Assembly: GCF_029633865.1 (NCBI RefSeq)
Contig: NC_079215.1
Span: 55,083,457 to 55,147,456 of the forward strand
Direction: 5' to 3'
From: Lampris incognitus
Taxonomy: Eukaryota; Chordata; Actinopteri; Lampriformes; Lampridae
DNA: 64,000 bases
The notes beneath the pieces are model-generated. The model worked only from the letters and a program-made list of their open reading frames with translations, did no database searches and was not told the origin of the DNA. This document shows positions 46,701-61,700 of this stretch, one piece after another (position 1 is the stretch's first letter; each line of letters opens with the position of its first letter). Both the position numbers and the translations under genes were made by a program.

Positions 46701-49700
46701 CGTTCCAAGTAAGGGGAAATGTTTCAACCCCTCTTACATCAATTTCACAGGAACTTTTCGACTATGAATTTTCTTGAGAAACATATCACATGTCCTGTCC
46801 ACAAGTTGTTCATTGCAATAACAGTCAGACTTGGGTTACGAGACCCATAAGTGCCCATTTTTGCTACAGCGATCTTTTAAATTCCATCGGATTAGAAAAA
46901 GGAACCTCTGGGGATTATAATTGGGAGTAAGTGCTCTCACTCTTATGAGACTGGGTAAAACCTCTTGACTTTAGGAGACGTCAAACAAAAACCTTACCTC
47001 CGCCGTTTGTTTTGTGTATTTGCAGCGGTGGATCCTTGTTGGTTCTGTCTCTCAAAAATTGACTGTTCACTACGCCACTGCAAAGAGATACAGCTATCAT
47101 TAAACCAAGAATACGGGACCCAAGTTCAACACAAGCACGGTGAGATCAGGAAAACACTTCTGACTTGCCACCCCCCCCCTTTTTTTCTCCCCAATTGTAT
47201 TTGGCCAATTACCCTATTTTTCCGAGCCGGCCCGGTTGCTTCTCCACCCCCTCTGCAGATCCGGGGAGGGCTGCAGACTACCACACGCCTCCTCCGATAC
47301 ATGTGGAGTTGCCAGCCTCTTCTTTTCACCTGACAGTGAGGAGTTTCGCCAGGGGGACGTAGTGCATGGGAGGATCATGCTATTCCCCCCCAGTTCCCAC
47401 TCCCCCCTAGACAGGCACCCCGACCGATCAGAGGAGGCGCTGGTGCAATGACCAAGACACATACTCACATCTGGCTTCCCACCTGCAGACATGGCCAATT
47501 GTGTCTGTAGGGACGCCTGACCAAGCTGGAGGTAACACGGGGATTCGAACGAGCGATCCCCATGTTGGTAGGCAACGGAGTAAACGGATACACTACCTGG
47601 ACGCCCCCTGATTTGCCATCTTAAAACAAACACACACACAATATATAAACTTAGCACAAAAAGTAAGGAAATGTGTGTTTGGTAGATTACGTCTTTGTTG
47701 TAACAATGCTTCTTGGCAATACATCTTATACCGTTGGAAAGCCTGTTTATTTCCCTTTTAAATGGCGCCACATTTGTAAGGAACATGCATTTGTGAGATG
47801 AGCAGCAGAGCTGAGTTTGTGGGTTGCGCCCATGAAAAATTTGCCAAATTTTCTCTGCCAATGCCAAACAGCTTATTTTGCTGTTGCTATTGACTCTTGT
47901 TTTGAGCTTCTGCTACCCCAGGTGCTGACAATCAGCTGCCGGATATAAGATTTATTGCCAAGAAGCATTGTTGCAACAAAGAAATAATCTACCAAACACA
48001 CATTTCCTTACTTTTTGTGCTAAGTTTATATATATATATATAAAAAGATAATCTTACACTGATTTGTTTCTGTGACAGGTCTTCCAGAAGCGCCCTCACA
48101 CTTTCATCAGCAACATCAAATGGTGTCTGGCCCTGCAAAGTTCATTTAAATATCAAGACAAAGCAAACGATAAAACAGACAGAACGTTGAAAAAGACATG
48201 TCTTAGGATCATTGATAAAATGTGACCTTAGAAGAAATAACAAGTGTCCATGCATACGCTGCATTTCATTATAATGGCTGAGCTTTCAGCCTCAGGCCAG
48301 GCTATATAGTGAGTGTACTGAGACACAGTGTGTGCATGGCGTGCTTTCTCTCTACTGAGCGAATTTATTTGACTTCTTTTTGCTCCTGCCTTGGCAATTT
48401 TTGATGGTGTGCAGTTATTCTAGCCACTTAGATCTAAACTTTAAAATGCCCCTACTTGTTTTGTTTAAAAGTCATAATAACCGGTCATTCTGTCAGCCGA
48501 AGCACAGCACGTAAAGAACATCTATAAGAAGAAAAACAGAGAGGGAAGTGATTCCTCTGTGTCCCTCACCCCATTACTGCGGGCCTCCATGTCACACAGC
48601 TGTTCAGCCAGTATCTGGCAGGCCTCCCCTTGGCCCCAGTGTGCAGCAGCGTGGAGGGGCGTCCAGCCGTCATAGTCCACGGCTGACACGTCGAGGCCAC
48701 ACTGACACAGCAGCCTGCAACACACAACAGCAGGCGTGAAAACAGCAGTGTAGCGGGCGCGAAATGACATTAAGTGTAACATGATATAAAGGCTGCACAG
48801 CAGGCGGCGGTCCAAGACCAAGATGGGAAGCTCACTGATTTTGGAGTTAATAAAGAAACCAAAATAAATAATATTAATGTATAAAATAATAATAACAATA
48901 ATAAATAAAATAATTAAAAATAAATAGTAACAAATTATTTAATTTGTATATTTGTTATTTTTTTTCAATTTAATTTATTTTTTCATTTATTTATTTAAAT
49001 AACAAAAATTAAATTAAATTGAAAAAAATAAAATTGCTTTAAAGGTAGAAGTTTAACATTTAACAATTTAACACAAGGTATGTAGTGAAGACATCATTTC
49101 ATATATCATGTGCTGTCACAAATGTAGACATCCATCCATCCATTATCCAAACCGCTTATCCCGCTCTCAGGATCACGCGGATGCTGAAGCCTATCCCAGC
49201 AGTCATTGGGCAGCAGGCGGGGAAACACCCTGGACAAGCCGCCAGACCATGACAGGGCCCACCCACCCACACACAGACACACAAACACACACACATTCAC
49301 ACCTAGGGACAATTTAGTATGGCCGATTCACCTGACCTACATGTCTTTGGACTGTGGGAGGAAACCGCAGCACCCGGGTGAAACCCACGCAGACACGCGG
49401 AGAACATTCAAACTCCACACAGAGGACGACCCGGGACGACCCCCAAGGTTGGACTGCCCTGGGGCTCGAACCCAGGACCTTCTTGCAGTGAGGCAACTGT
49501 GCTAACCACTGCACCACCGTGCCGCTTGATCAGCCATGTTTAATTTAACTTTGCAGGTTTTTCAAGAAGGAGAAGGTAAGTACAACTTTTGAATGATGAT
49601 TTGATTTTGTTCCATTTTAATTTGATTGCCTTCCTTTCCCCGGATTCCAGGTTTTTGCTTTTGCTGTTCCAGTTTCCTGGCCTCCCGGTTTCTCACTGTC

Positions 49701-52700
49701 AAATTATGCTTTTGGAATATGTGCAGCTTTCCCCACTTGAAAGGGATTGGTGTATCTACCCGAAGGTTTTTAACTGGATTCCACTCAATGACCAAACAGC
49801 TTTTCCCTTTTCCGCAAATGTCAGTTAAGCCGAGCGACACCCACTTGATAGCCTCTAGGTAGCCTTTGGCTGCAGCGACGTGCAGCGGCGTGGCACCAGT
49901 TCTGGGGTGTCGAATGTCCACAGGCGGGCCTTCAGTCAGCCAGGTCCGGGCATCTCTCATGATCTGCTCCTCCTCCCATCTCTTGGCTGCCACCAAATCC
50001 ACACCTGGAATCAAACAGGAAAAGGTTTATGACCTTGACATTTTCTCCAAAGCCCAGAATTCCAAGAAGTAGTTTCGGTGTTCTTTTCCAAGTTTTCACA
50101 AGGGGAATAAACTTGAGGAAAATGCTCGCGGAGAGAGCACATGTTTTAAACATCTGAGGATGCACCGTGTGTTTGCAGTGGTCTTGTAATCCCTTAAGAC
50201 ATGGAGTTCATTTTTGTGTCTTTCCTGTGTTCCTTTGTTTGTAGACTGCACTTAAGCCATTTCATATAGCATTACATTTGCTATGCAAGGACACATGAAA
50301 AGAAAAATATAAAGTGTGCTGGCCTTTCAAACAAAAGCAAAGGCTTTACACACCTCCCCTGGGCATGACTAATATAGAAAGGGGAAGTTCTATTAAAACC
50401 CCACTCCCCACATGGTCTTATTTCCACATTTTCAACTTCATCTGCACTCTTGAAAAAGAAAAACCTGTTATTTTCAGCATATCCATGTCTCTTATTTGGG
50501 ACAGAACGCATTTACTGATTTGAGATGCTTATATTTCCTAAAACACTGATCTTACCTACCACCTTGACATTCCTAGCTACTGTGAGATCCTTACAACACT
50601 TCTACCAGTATTCTCTGAGACATGTAGTCTTCCTACTTTAAGTTTGTGGTGTTAAAGCCTCTGGAAATTCGGCTTGAAATAGTAAAAATGCATATATGAT
50701 ATCAAAGTTAACGGTCTCATTAAGCATCCACAAAAATCTGAGAGAAAATTAACGTTCATAACTACTAGAAAACCTAGATTAAAAAACAGCTTATTTCGCT
50801 GTTTCGACTATTTCGCCAGACTGTGTAGGTGGGGCAGATCATGTTTTGATTGACATCTCCCTCGTTGTGATGGACATCTGCATGGGGCACGGGGCCTGGG
50901 GTTGTCGTTTTTCACAGGAAAAACAGTGCGGTGTGCATGTAAACAACCTCTTTTCTAGTTTGGACCTCAATCCCGACTGGGTTCGCATGTGTCCCCCCTG
51001 CTCCGGCGGCACTATTAACAGCGTCCATCGTCGTGCACTCTGAGAGCTGAGGGAGTGGCGCTGTGGGGGGGGGGGGCTCCCCCCTCCAGTGCTTTCTGGG
51101 CTTGGCCCCAAACAAAACTCTTAGAACCATAAACTTAAGTACGGTGTGGGTCGCATCACACTGATGTGTGTCAGACACGGGGAGAACATGCAAACTCCAC
51201 ACAGAGAATGACCTAAGATGACCTGAGATAAATGCTTACTATCATTCACGTAAGACCCTATATTACATAGTTAGAAGGCTATTGTGAATTTGGGTTTCCA
51301 GTGGCTTTAAGTATTTTGTATCTTTATTTCTCTAATGGTGCCGCCATTAAGACGGCACTGGGGATGGCATCCTCGGTACAGCGTTCTCTAGTACTTTTTT
51401 GTTTTTTATTCATTCTCTGTGTGTCTGGTTGTTGAACTGCTTAACATTAGGCAGTTAACTCGAAATAATTTTTCACCAGTTTTCAAAAACCCGTAAAATT
51501 TTTTGGAGATCTTAATTGGAGGAACAGTGGCTCTCTGTGGGACATGGAGGTGACGCAGACGGGGGAAGTGGGCCGGTACGCTGGTGAGGCTCCGACAGCA
51601 GGGATTTTGATCTGTACTCCCAGCTATTTACCTGGCGAATCTACGCTCCATGCCCAACAAAATGGACGGGCTGCTTCTCCGCGAGGGGACGAACAAGGAC
51701 TTTGCACATTCTGCTACCCTTTGTTTCACTGAAACCTGGTTAGAGAATCGACCCCCCGCAGCAGATTACATCTGCCAAGCTTCCGCCTACACAGAGTGGA
51801 TCAGTTATGGTGCTATTGGGAAAAGAGAAGGGCGGAGGAATTTGCTTCTACATAAATGTCGGTTGATGTAAAGATGTCACAGTGTTAAGTAAATACTGCA
51901 GTCCAAACTTGGAGACATTGTTCATAGACTGCAAGCCATTTTATTCACCGCGGGAGTTTTCATCCTTTATCCTGGTTGATGTTTTACATCCCACCACAGG
52001 CCGGCATGAATGGCACATTGCAAACCCTGGCCGACCAGGTTACCGGCTTGGAACAAAATATGATGACGACTATGCACTGGAGAAGTGCAAAGGATTATGG
52101 GATTTACAATAATGTTCAGATCATTGTTTTGTTAATGTTGTGTCATGCCACAGGAGGTCATTCCTGCCTGTGGCCATCAAACTTTACAACTCCTCCCTCA
52201 AGAGTGTCAGACACTCAAGAGTTAATGGTCATTGGACTGGCCCTTCGACTTGGTTTACCCTGTCAGGTTTTGTTTGTGCCGTTTTGTGCTGCGGTAGTGC
52301 AGTATAGATAGGGTGTTATGTGCACGTATGTTTATATATTTTTGCTCTATTTATTTCTATTTATTTGATCTTTTATTTCTATTTGTTTCTGTTTTTCTTG
52401 TTTCTATTTGTTTCTATTTTCTTGTTATCTTGTATCTTGTCAGTTTTTTCTTTACTAGAGCGTGTGTGTCTGTAATAGGACCCAATTTTCCCTCGGGGAT
52501 GAATAAAGTATTCTGATTCTAATGTTCTGACTTGTTTGTTTTGGGGGTTGACTCGGACTGGGTAGACGACTATGTTGCTGACTGACTGATGGTAGGACCA
52601 TGATCAAAAATAATGTGTTCCAGAGTGACCCCGTTAGAGGAAGCCATTGTTTGGCAACCATTGGGGTGGGGCAGAATAAAGGAGCACTCCTGGGGTTGTG

Positions 52701-55700
52701 TGGTGTATGGGACACAGAAGCTGCCATTAACGGAATCCTTGACTCTCCTTTTCCATTAGTTCCGTTCGGTTCTGACAGAGTGTTAAAATTAAACAGCACT
52801 CTCAGGGTTGTGCAGTGTATGGGACACGAGAGTTGCGAATAAGAGATCTCTATCTCTCATTCTTCCACGCCGGCTCGCCACAATATGGACTCACTTTTCA
52901 TAATCCTTGGGGACTTAAACAGAGCAAAATTAAACCACAAACTACCAAAATACAGACAGCATATTAGTTGTCCCACCAGGGAAAATAATACGCTGGACCA
53001 CTGCTACAAAGTTCTTAAAGATACATATAGCTCTGTCCCCCAGGCAGCTTTGGGGCACCCTGATCACTGCTTGATTCATATTATTCCAACCTATAAGCAG
53101 AAATGAAAATCTGCAAAGCCTATGGTTAAAACAGTGAAGAAATGGATGAGCAACGCAAAACAGGAACAGCAAGACTGTTTTGAATGCACCGATTGGACTG
53201 TATATTTGAAGCTGCAACCGGCAATCTGGATGAACTAACTGACACTGTGACATCTTACATCAGCTTTTGTGAACGTGTGGGCCTACCAAGACCTTCTGCA
53301 CATACAACAATGTCAAGCCATGGTTTACAGCCAAACCAAGACAACTTCGGCAGACCAAGCAGGATACCTACGGCAGTGAGGATAAATCCCTGTACAAGCA
53401 GGCCAGAAATTCACTGACAAAGGAGATCAGAGTGGCTAAAAGAAGCTAAACTGAAAAGCTGAAAAACAAGTTTTCAGCCAATGACTCTGTCAGTGTGGGA
53501 GGGCCTGCAAGTCATCACAAACTATAGAAGACTATCCCCCCATGCTGAGGCAAACAAAAACCTGGGTGATGACCTGAATGTCTTCTATCGCAGGTTTGAG
53601 AGAAACAAATTTTCACCCCCCCCCACCCACTCCAGCCCAATGACAACAGACCCCATCACACCTCTGGCAACCCCTCTACTCTCCTCCCCTGATACTTGAA
53701 CTGCACTCAAGATACATGAAGAGGATGTGAGCCAGCTTTTCCAGAGACAGAAGACCAGGAAAGCATTGGGCCCAGATGGTGTCTTCCCATCCTGTCTTAA
53801 AGCCTGTGCTGACCAACTGGCTCCAATCTTCATGCAACTCTTCAACAAATCCCTGGAACTGTGTGAAGTCCCTTCCTGCTTCAAACGCTCCACCATCATC
53901 CCTGTCCCCAAGAAACTCTTGATTAAAGGACTGCATGACTACAGGCCTGTCGCTCTGACGTCTGTGGTCGTGAGGACTTTTGAATGACTGGTGTTGGCCC
54001 ACCTGAAGAACATCACAGGACACCTGCTGGACCCCTACAGTTTGCCTACCAGGCAAACAGGTTAGTGGTTGATGAAGTCAACATGGGACTGCACTACATC
54101 CTGCAATACCTTGAATGCCCAGCGACATACGCAAGCATCCTGTTTGTGGACTTCAGCTCAGCATTCAACACCATCATTCCAGAAATCCTCTCCTCCAAAC
54201 TCTCTCTCTGTATCCCCCGCTATCTGTCAGTGGATCACCAACTTTTTGACAGGCAGGAAACAGCAGGTGAGGCTGGGGGGGAAGTCACTTCTGTTATACG
54301 GACAGTCAGCACTGGTGCTCCCCAGGGATGTGTCCTCTCCCCACTGCTCTTCTCCCTCTACTGCTCCCTCTTTGGTTCAGAGCAGCAACAAAAAGGCCTG
54401 GAACAGACTGCAGCGAACAGTAAGGACAGCAGAAAAAAATCATTGGCACTCCCCTGCCCATCCTGCAGGGCTTGTACACATCCAGAGCACGGAAACGGGT
54501 GAGCAGAATCAGCACAGACCCCCCACACCCAGGACACAGTCTGTTTGAACTCCTACCTTCTGGCAAGTGCTACAGAGCATTGGGCGCCAAAACCACCAGA
54601 CACAGGAACAATTTTTTGCCCGCAGGAAATCTCTCATGAACACTTAACAGTATGGTGCAGGAATAGATACTTATTGTGTAAATATGACACTTTGTAAATA
54701 GCCCCCTCTGGTCAAGATGTCTTAACTACATATCTATGATGTGCACTACCTTTTTAATCCAGATGTGCGATACAAATGTTTGTGCGATACAAATGTTTGT
54801 GCAATACAAATGTGCAATTGTAAATACACATACAACTGCTGTATACTGGTTACAAATTATTGCCATTATTGTTGAGGTTGTAACATGGGTACATAATATA
54901 ATATGGACCAATGAGACAAAACTGGAGCTCCAGGCCTGTCTCAACTGCACTGACAAGAGTGTTTTTGAGGCTGCATCTACAGACCTGGACTAACTTACTG
55001 ACACTGTGACATTTTACATCAGCTTTTCTGAGGACGTGTGTGCCCACCAAATCTTTCTGTACCTTCAAAAAATAAGCCCCGATTCACAGCAAAACTCAGG
55101 CAGTTTCATCAAGCCAAAGAGGAAGCCTACAGAAATGGAGATAGGATCCAGTACAACAAAGCCAGAAATACACTCACAAAGGATATCAGAGAGGTAAAAA
55201 GGTGCTACTATGAAAAGGTGAAAACCAGGTTTTCTGCCAACAACCCATCATCAGTCTGGAGAGGCTTGAAAGACATTACTACAGGAGCCCCCCACCCCCC
55301 ACCCCACTGCAGGGAACCATCAACTAGCTGATAATCTAAATGGATTTTACTGTAGGTTTGAAAATTAAACTTTCACACCCCTCAGCCTCTCCGGCCACAA
55401 CCAACTGAACTCCCCGCCAGCCACTCTCCCCTCCCCACCGAACCCCCACCTGCACTCAGGATCTGTGTTGTGGCACCCAGGGACAAACTCCAGCTCTTTT
55501 CCCATTGCCTTGATCAGGGGCACTGACCAGAGTATAAATCCTAACATGCATGTTTCTTTTTGATGATGGGGGAAACCGGAGCACCCAGAGAAAACCCACA
55601 GTAGACACGCAGAGAACATACAAACTCCACACAGAGGACAATTGGGGATGACCCCCCCAAGGTTTGGACAACCCCTGGGTTTCAACCCAGGACCTTCTTA

Positions 55701-58700
55701 CTGTGAGGCGAATTTGAAGGTTTTTTATAATTCTAAATGATGTTGGACAATGTTTTAATGGTCAGGATTAAAAAGTCACCAATTATTGTGGATAGTCCCG
55801 CAATCATATGAAGAGTTCACAACATTTCACAATTTGTAAAAGCTGTGACCATCTTCAACAGATCACTGCAGCTGTGTGAAGTCCCCTCCTGCTTCAAGAG
55901 CTCTACTATCATCCCGGTCTCCAAGAAACCCCGTATCACAGGATTAAATGACTACAGGCCCATTGCCCTAATATCTGTGGTCATGAAATCCTTCGAGAGA
56001 CTGGCGTTGGCCCACCTGAAGGAAATCACAGGCCCCCTGCTCGACCCTCTGCAGTTTGCCTACTGAACAAACAGGTCAGTGGAGGACGCAGTCAACATGG
56101 CATTGCACTACATCTTCCAACACCTCGACTCCCATGGAACATACGCAAGGGTCCCGTTTGTGGACTTCAGTTCAGCATTCAACACCATTGTCCCCGATAT
56201 CCTCCACTCCAAACTCACCCGGCTCACTGTACCAGCCCCCGGTCTGCCAGTGGATTAAAAACTTCCTGACAGAAAGGATGCAGCTGGTGAGGCTGGAGAA
56301 AATCACATCCAACACCAAGACAATCAGCACTGACGCCCCCTAGGGATGTGTGCTCGCCCCTCTGCTCTTCTCCCTCTACACAAATGACTGCACCTTAGGT
56401 GACCCGTCTGGTGACTCCTGAAGTTTGCGGACAACACAACCATCATTGGCCTTAACCGGGATGGTGACGAGTCTGCATATAGATAGGAGGTTGGATCATC
56501 TGGCCCTCTGGTGTGGCCATAACAACCTGGAGCTGAACATGCTCAAAACAGTGGAGATGACAGTAGACTTCAGGAGGAGCCCCCCCAACACTGCCCCCCT
56601 CACCATACTCAACAGCACAGTGTCTGCGGTGAAAACCTACAAATTTCTGGATTCCACCATCTCCCAGGACCTAAGGTGGGCATCAAACATAGACACAATA
56701 ATCAAAACAGGTCCAGCAGGGGATGCATTTTCTCTGCCACCTCAAGAAATTTACCTGCCTCAGGAACTGCTGATTCAGTCCTACACTGAAATAATTCAGT
56801 CTATCCTCTGCACACCTATCACTGTCTGGTTTAGATCGGCCACCAAACAGGACATGGACAGACTACGATGAACAGTTACGCTTGCAAAGAAAATCATTGG
56901 TGCCAATGTGCCCTCCATTAAAGGACTTGTACAGTGCCTTGCAAAAGTATTCAACCCCCCTGATAGTCACCACTAATTTCTGGATTATACTCACACATCT
57001 TTTCCTGAACAATGCTATTTGTGTGAACCCATACACTCTAACAGCATGTTCCCATAGCCAAAATAATTTTTTTTGCTGAATTTTTATTAACAAATTAAAA
57101 ACTAACATATAGTGCTTGCATAAGTATTCAATCCCTTGTGCTCTGAAAGCTCCAAGTTTACATAAATGACAAATTATTCCTAAAACAAACTCAGGTTAAC
57201 GCAATTGGACATAATTAGTGTGCACATGTAAGATATTAAAGTAACGGTCTCTTATGGGTATAAAAAGCGCTCTGAGTAAAGTTCATTAGCTGGATGTGAA
57301 CGCCATCAGAAAATAAAGACAAAGGAGCATAATACTGAAGACAAAGTGATTAAAATGCAGAAAGTGGGAAAGGGATACAAAACAATATCCAAGTGTTTGG
57401 ATGTCCCACAGAACACTGTTGGATCCATTGTCAGAAAGTGGAAGCTGCATCACACCACCCAGATGCTATGTAGGACAGGCCGTCTCTCAAAGCTAAGTGT
57501 CCAAGCAAGACGTGGACTGGATAGGAAAGCCACAGATGATCCTGCGATCACTTTGGAGAAGCTCCAGAGGTCAGTGGCTGAAACTGGAGTAAATGTGCAT
57601 GAGTCAACCATATCACGGGCTCTCCATCAATCTGGCCTGTATGGGTGGGCGGCAAGAAAGAAGCCGTTGCTCAAAACTATGCATATAAAAGCACGCTTAG
57701 AGTTTGCTGCCAAGCATGAGAGAGACCCAGTTAAGATGTGGGTAAAGGTTTTGTGGTCGGAGGTGAAATGAGAACTTTTTGGCCAAAACTCAAAGTGTTA
57801 TGGCAAGCGTTGTGGCAAAAACCTAACAATGCTCACGCCCTAAAAAACACCCTCCCTACAGTGAAGCACGGCGGCGGCAGCATAATGCTATGGGGTTGCT
57901 TTTCATCTGCAGGCACTTGGAACCTTATTCAAATTGAGGGAAGACTGGATGGAGCTAAATATAGGGAAATATTGGAAGAAAACCTGTTGCAGCCTGCCAT
58001 AAAACTGAAGCTTGGGAGAAGGTTCACCTTCCAGCAGGTCAATGATCCTAAGCACAAGGCTAAAGTAACAACTGCATGGCTCAGCAACAAAAAGGTGAAC
58101 GTTTTGGAGTGGCCAAGTCAAAGTCCGGACCTCAACCCCATTGAAAATCTGTGGCACAGACTGAAAGTAGCAGTCCAGAGGTGCCATCCCACCAACCTGC
58201 AAGACCTGTGCAAATTCTGCCAAGAAGAATGGGCAAAAATTACTCCAGAAGAAAGTGCAAAGCTTGTACATATTTACCCCAAGAGAATCATGGCTGTTAT
58301 TGCAGTAAAAGGGTACTCTACAAAGTATTGATATGTGGAGGTTGAATACTTACGCAAGCACTATATTTTAGTTCTTAATTTATTTACAAAGTCAGCGAAA
58401 CATAATTTTTTCAAATTTTATGGTGGTGCAAATTCACGTTTGCAGCGGCCTCACCCAGTGCCAGTGTGGGAAGATGGCGGCGCGAATTCACGTCTGCGGT
58501 GGGCTTGCCCAGTACTGTTCATGCAGTGTCTTTGTCCATGCCTGCATCTAAGTTTGTCTTCATTTAATGGCTGGGAGAGCTGGCGCTGGATTGGCTGGGA
58601 GAGCTTGGTCTGCTGCATCCTGTGGGTCCAGGGACCATGGCCCTACCTGGAGCTCTGCTCAAAGAGGTAACACCGAGGGTGGTCTGACAGGATGTGGAAG

Positions 58701-61700
58701 TGGGGCAGGCTAAGCCAACTGCTAGTCCATGCAGACTGGCAGTTTTGACAGCCATCTTGGCTGGACAGTGATTTTTTTTGTTGTTGAGTGGTTTAGTTTG
58801 TGTTATTTTGGATATATGTGTTCTTGTAGTTTTTGGATATGTGTTTTTGTCATTGTGTTGCACTGCTGTGGGCTGGGGGAAACGATGTTTCATTTCATTT
58901 CATGTGCGCAAGTGCATGAAATGAAATCACAAAGTGTTTCCGATTCTGATTTAATTTTGCAAGGCACTGTACATCTCCAGATTTTGCAAGGCACTGTACA
59001 TCTCCAGACTCAGGAAACAAGCAAGCAACATCCCTGTAGACCCACCACATCCTGGTCACAACCTGTTCCAACGCCTCCTCTCTGGTAGGCGCTACAGAGC
59101 ACCCCCAAACAATAAGATATAAAAACAGTTTCTTTCCACATGCTGTCATTCAAATTAATGCTTAACACTGTTAAATAAATCCAACCATTTTATATATAAT
59201 GTACTGTACATTGTATGTATACTGGTACGCTCTGTCATGTCCATCTACCTCAGGCATGTATGCAAGTAACCTGCTAAAATCTATTTCAGCATCTTTGATA
59301 TATTCTCTGCACCATTGCACATTATCACCTCTTATTTCGCCTGTATAAGTTAATCCTTGTGTATATATCTGAAGATTGTTGCGTTGTTGTGTTGTTATTC
59401 TGTTAAGTACACTGAGAGAGCCACAAAACTGGAGCCAAATTCCATGTGGTGCAAACCTACATGGCCGATAAACATGATCCTGATACTGATATAGTATGTA
59501 GTTGTGAGGTAAGTTAGAGTTTATTCTTATAGCAACTTTTAAAACAAAGTTACAAAGTGCTGCACAAGATACAGAAAAAACAAACAACATACATTTTCAG
59601 TTATATACAGAAAAGTAAAAATTACAGCCCCATTACAGGGGAGGCAAGTCGGTAGAGTTGGGTTTTGAGAAGTTTTTTAAAGCTGTTAACAGACTCAGTT
59701 GATCTTACGGGGCGGGTGGGTGGGGGGGTTGTGTTCCAGAGGGACGGGGGCACTTACGGCAAAAGCATAGTCACCACTGGATTTGCGGAGGGAACGGGGT
59801 ACAGTTAAGAGACCCTGGTTGGATGAACTGTGCGGCCTAGAGGTGGAGTAAGGATGCAGAAGTTCGCAAATGTATAAAGGGGCAAGACAATGTAGGGCCT
59901 TATGTGTGATAAGCATGGTAGGTGAATATATAGTGTATACTTCTGGTACATAAGATAATATAGTGTAATATAGTGCGAGTATAAAGCACTGTATATGGGG
60001 ATGAGGGGTTGTAGAGTTGTGGTATGGTATATGGTATATTGGATGGGCAATATAATATAAGCAATACGGTATAATATATGGGCATAGGTTGTTGATTACT
60101 CAACCATCACAAAACTCTGTATAGTAGCGACATACCTGTTGTGCATACATGCTTGCTGCCAATGTCCTGCAGTTGTTCCATTTATTTCTTCTGGGTTTTT
60201 TTTTATTCTTATTTGTCTGTTATTTTGTTTTGTTTTTCTTTTCTTTTCTTTTTCTGCGTGAGTGATGTCTGCAAGTGCTAGAAGCTGCTGTGTACTGGAG
60301 TCAAATTCCTCGTGTGCGTACTAGACACATTTGGCCAATAAAGTTGATTCTGATTCTGATTCTAACATGAGCATCCTACCACGTTAAATTCAACTCTCAG
60401 GTCTAATTCAAGTATGCAAACTTACTCGTCTAATAGGGTTGGGCAGCAAGAACCAGTTCCAAGTTAGAACCGGTTCTAAAATTACAATGGCATCATTAAG
60501 AAATTTAATTTTCATTCATTCATTCATTTATCTTCAGCCACTTTTCCAGGGTCGGGTCGTGGTGGCAGCAAGTTAAGTAGGGCACTCCAGACATCCCTCT
60601 CCCCAGCAACGCCCTCCAGCTCCTCCTGGGGGATCCCAAGGTGTCCCCAGGCCAGATGGGACATGTAGTCCCTCCAGCAAGTTCTGGGTCTATCCCGGGG
60701 TTTCCTCCCAGTTGGCCGTGCCCAGTACACCTCCAAAGGAAGGCGCCCAGGAGGCATCCTAATCAGATGCCCGAAACACCTCAACTGGCTCCTTTCAATG
60801 TGAAGGAGCAGCGGCTCTACTCCGAGCTCCCTCCGGATGTCCGAGCTCCTCACCCTATCTCTATGGCTGAGCCCAAACACCCTACGGAGGAAACTCATTT
60901 CAGCCGCTTGTACCCGCGAGCTCACCCTTTCGGTCACTACCCAAAGATCATGACCATAGGTGAGGGTTGGAACGAAGACTGACTGGTAAATTGAGAGCTT
61001 TGCCCTCCAGCTCAGCTCCCTCTTTACAACAGTCCAGTACAATGTCCGCATTACTGCTGATGCTGCACCAATCCGCCTGTCAATCTCCCACACCATCCTA
61101 TCCTCACTCGTGAACAAGACCCGAGATACTTGAACTACTTCACTAGAGGCAACAACTCATCCCCAACCCGGAGGGAGCAATCCACCATTTTCTGGTAGAG
61201 AACCATGGCCTCAGACTTGGAAGTGCTGATTCTCTCATTCTGGCCATTTCACACTCAGCTGCAAACCGTCCCAGTGCGCGAAATTCAATTTTGATTCTGC
61301 TTATTAGTTCCTAAACAAATATCACTCATGGTAGTTTCAGTTTCAGTACCATGACCTGGCTAACCGTCTGCACGGCTGCGCCAATAATCATGCGAATTGA
61401 ATGCATGCATGTCTTCCTGTTTCCAAAGATACACACTGGTGCTCTTTCTGGACTGGATGACGCTGCGCAAGGCAATACATTTTGTTTTTGTTTTGTGGGA
61501 AGATCAATATTTGTAAAATATAAATTAATTCCACATGAATGTAACTATTAAAGAGACTGTTCTATTCATATTAATATCCTCTTCTTTCCTGGTAACTTTA
61601 GTGGCCCTGTGATGGCCTGTCCAGGGTGTCTCCCTGCCTGCCCCCCAATGACTGCTGGGATAGGCTCCAGCATCCCTGTGACCCTGAGAGCAGGATAAGC

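Larger units (their letters stand above)
54905..59165 (+). pseudogene. Second L2-like LINE relic, split by SINE-A2 and a Tc1-like transposon
   Basis: Starts in the pre-RT region ([20 protein letters not shown]). RT continues at 55845-56880 ([50 protein letters not shown] and a damaged motif [11 protein letters not shown]). The end resumes at 58999-59130 ([20 protein letters not shown] type frame). SINE-A2 (55470-55712) and the Tc1-like element (56930-58998) interrupt it. Confidence 0.85.

Noticed and set aside
49131-49525. tRNA gene suggested by A- and B-box-like motifs
   Set aside because: The motifs belong to SINE heads; there is no complete cloverleaf, and the same sequence recurs many times with SINE tails and target duplications. 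The same applies to SINE-B, -C and -D heads.
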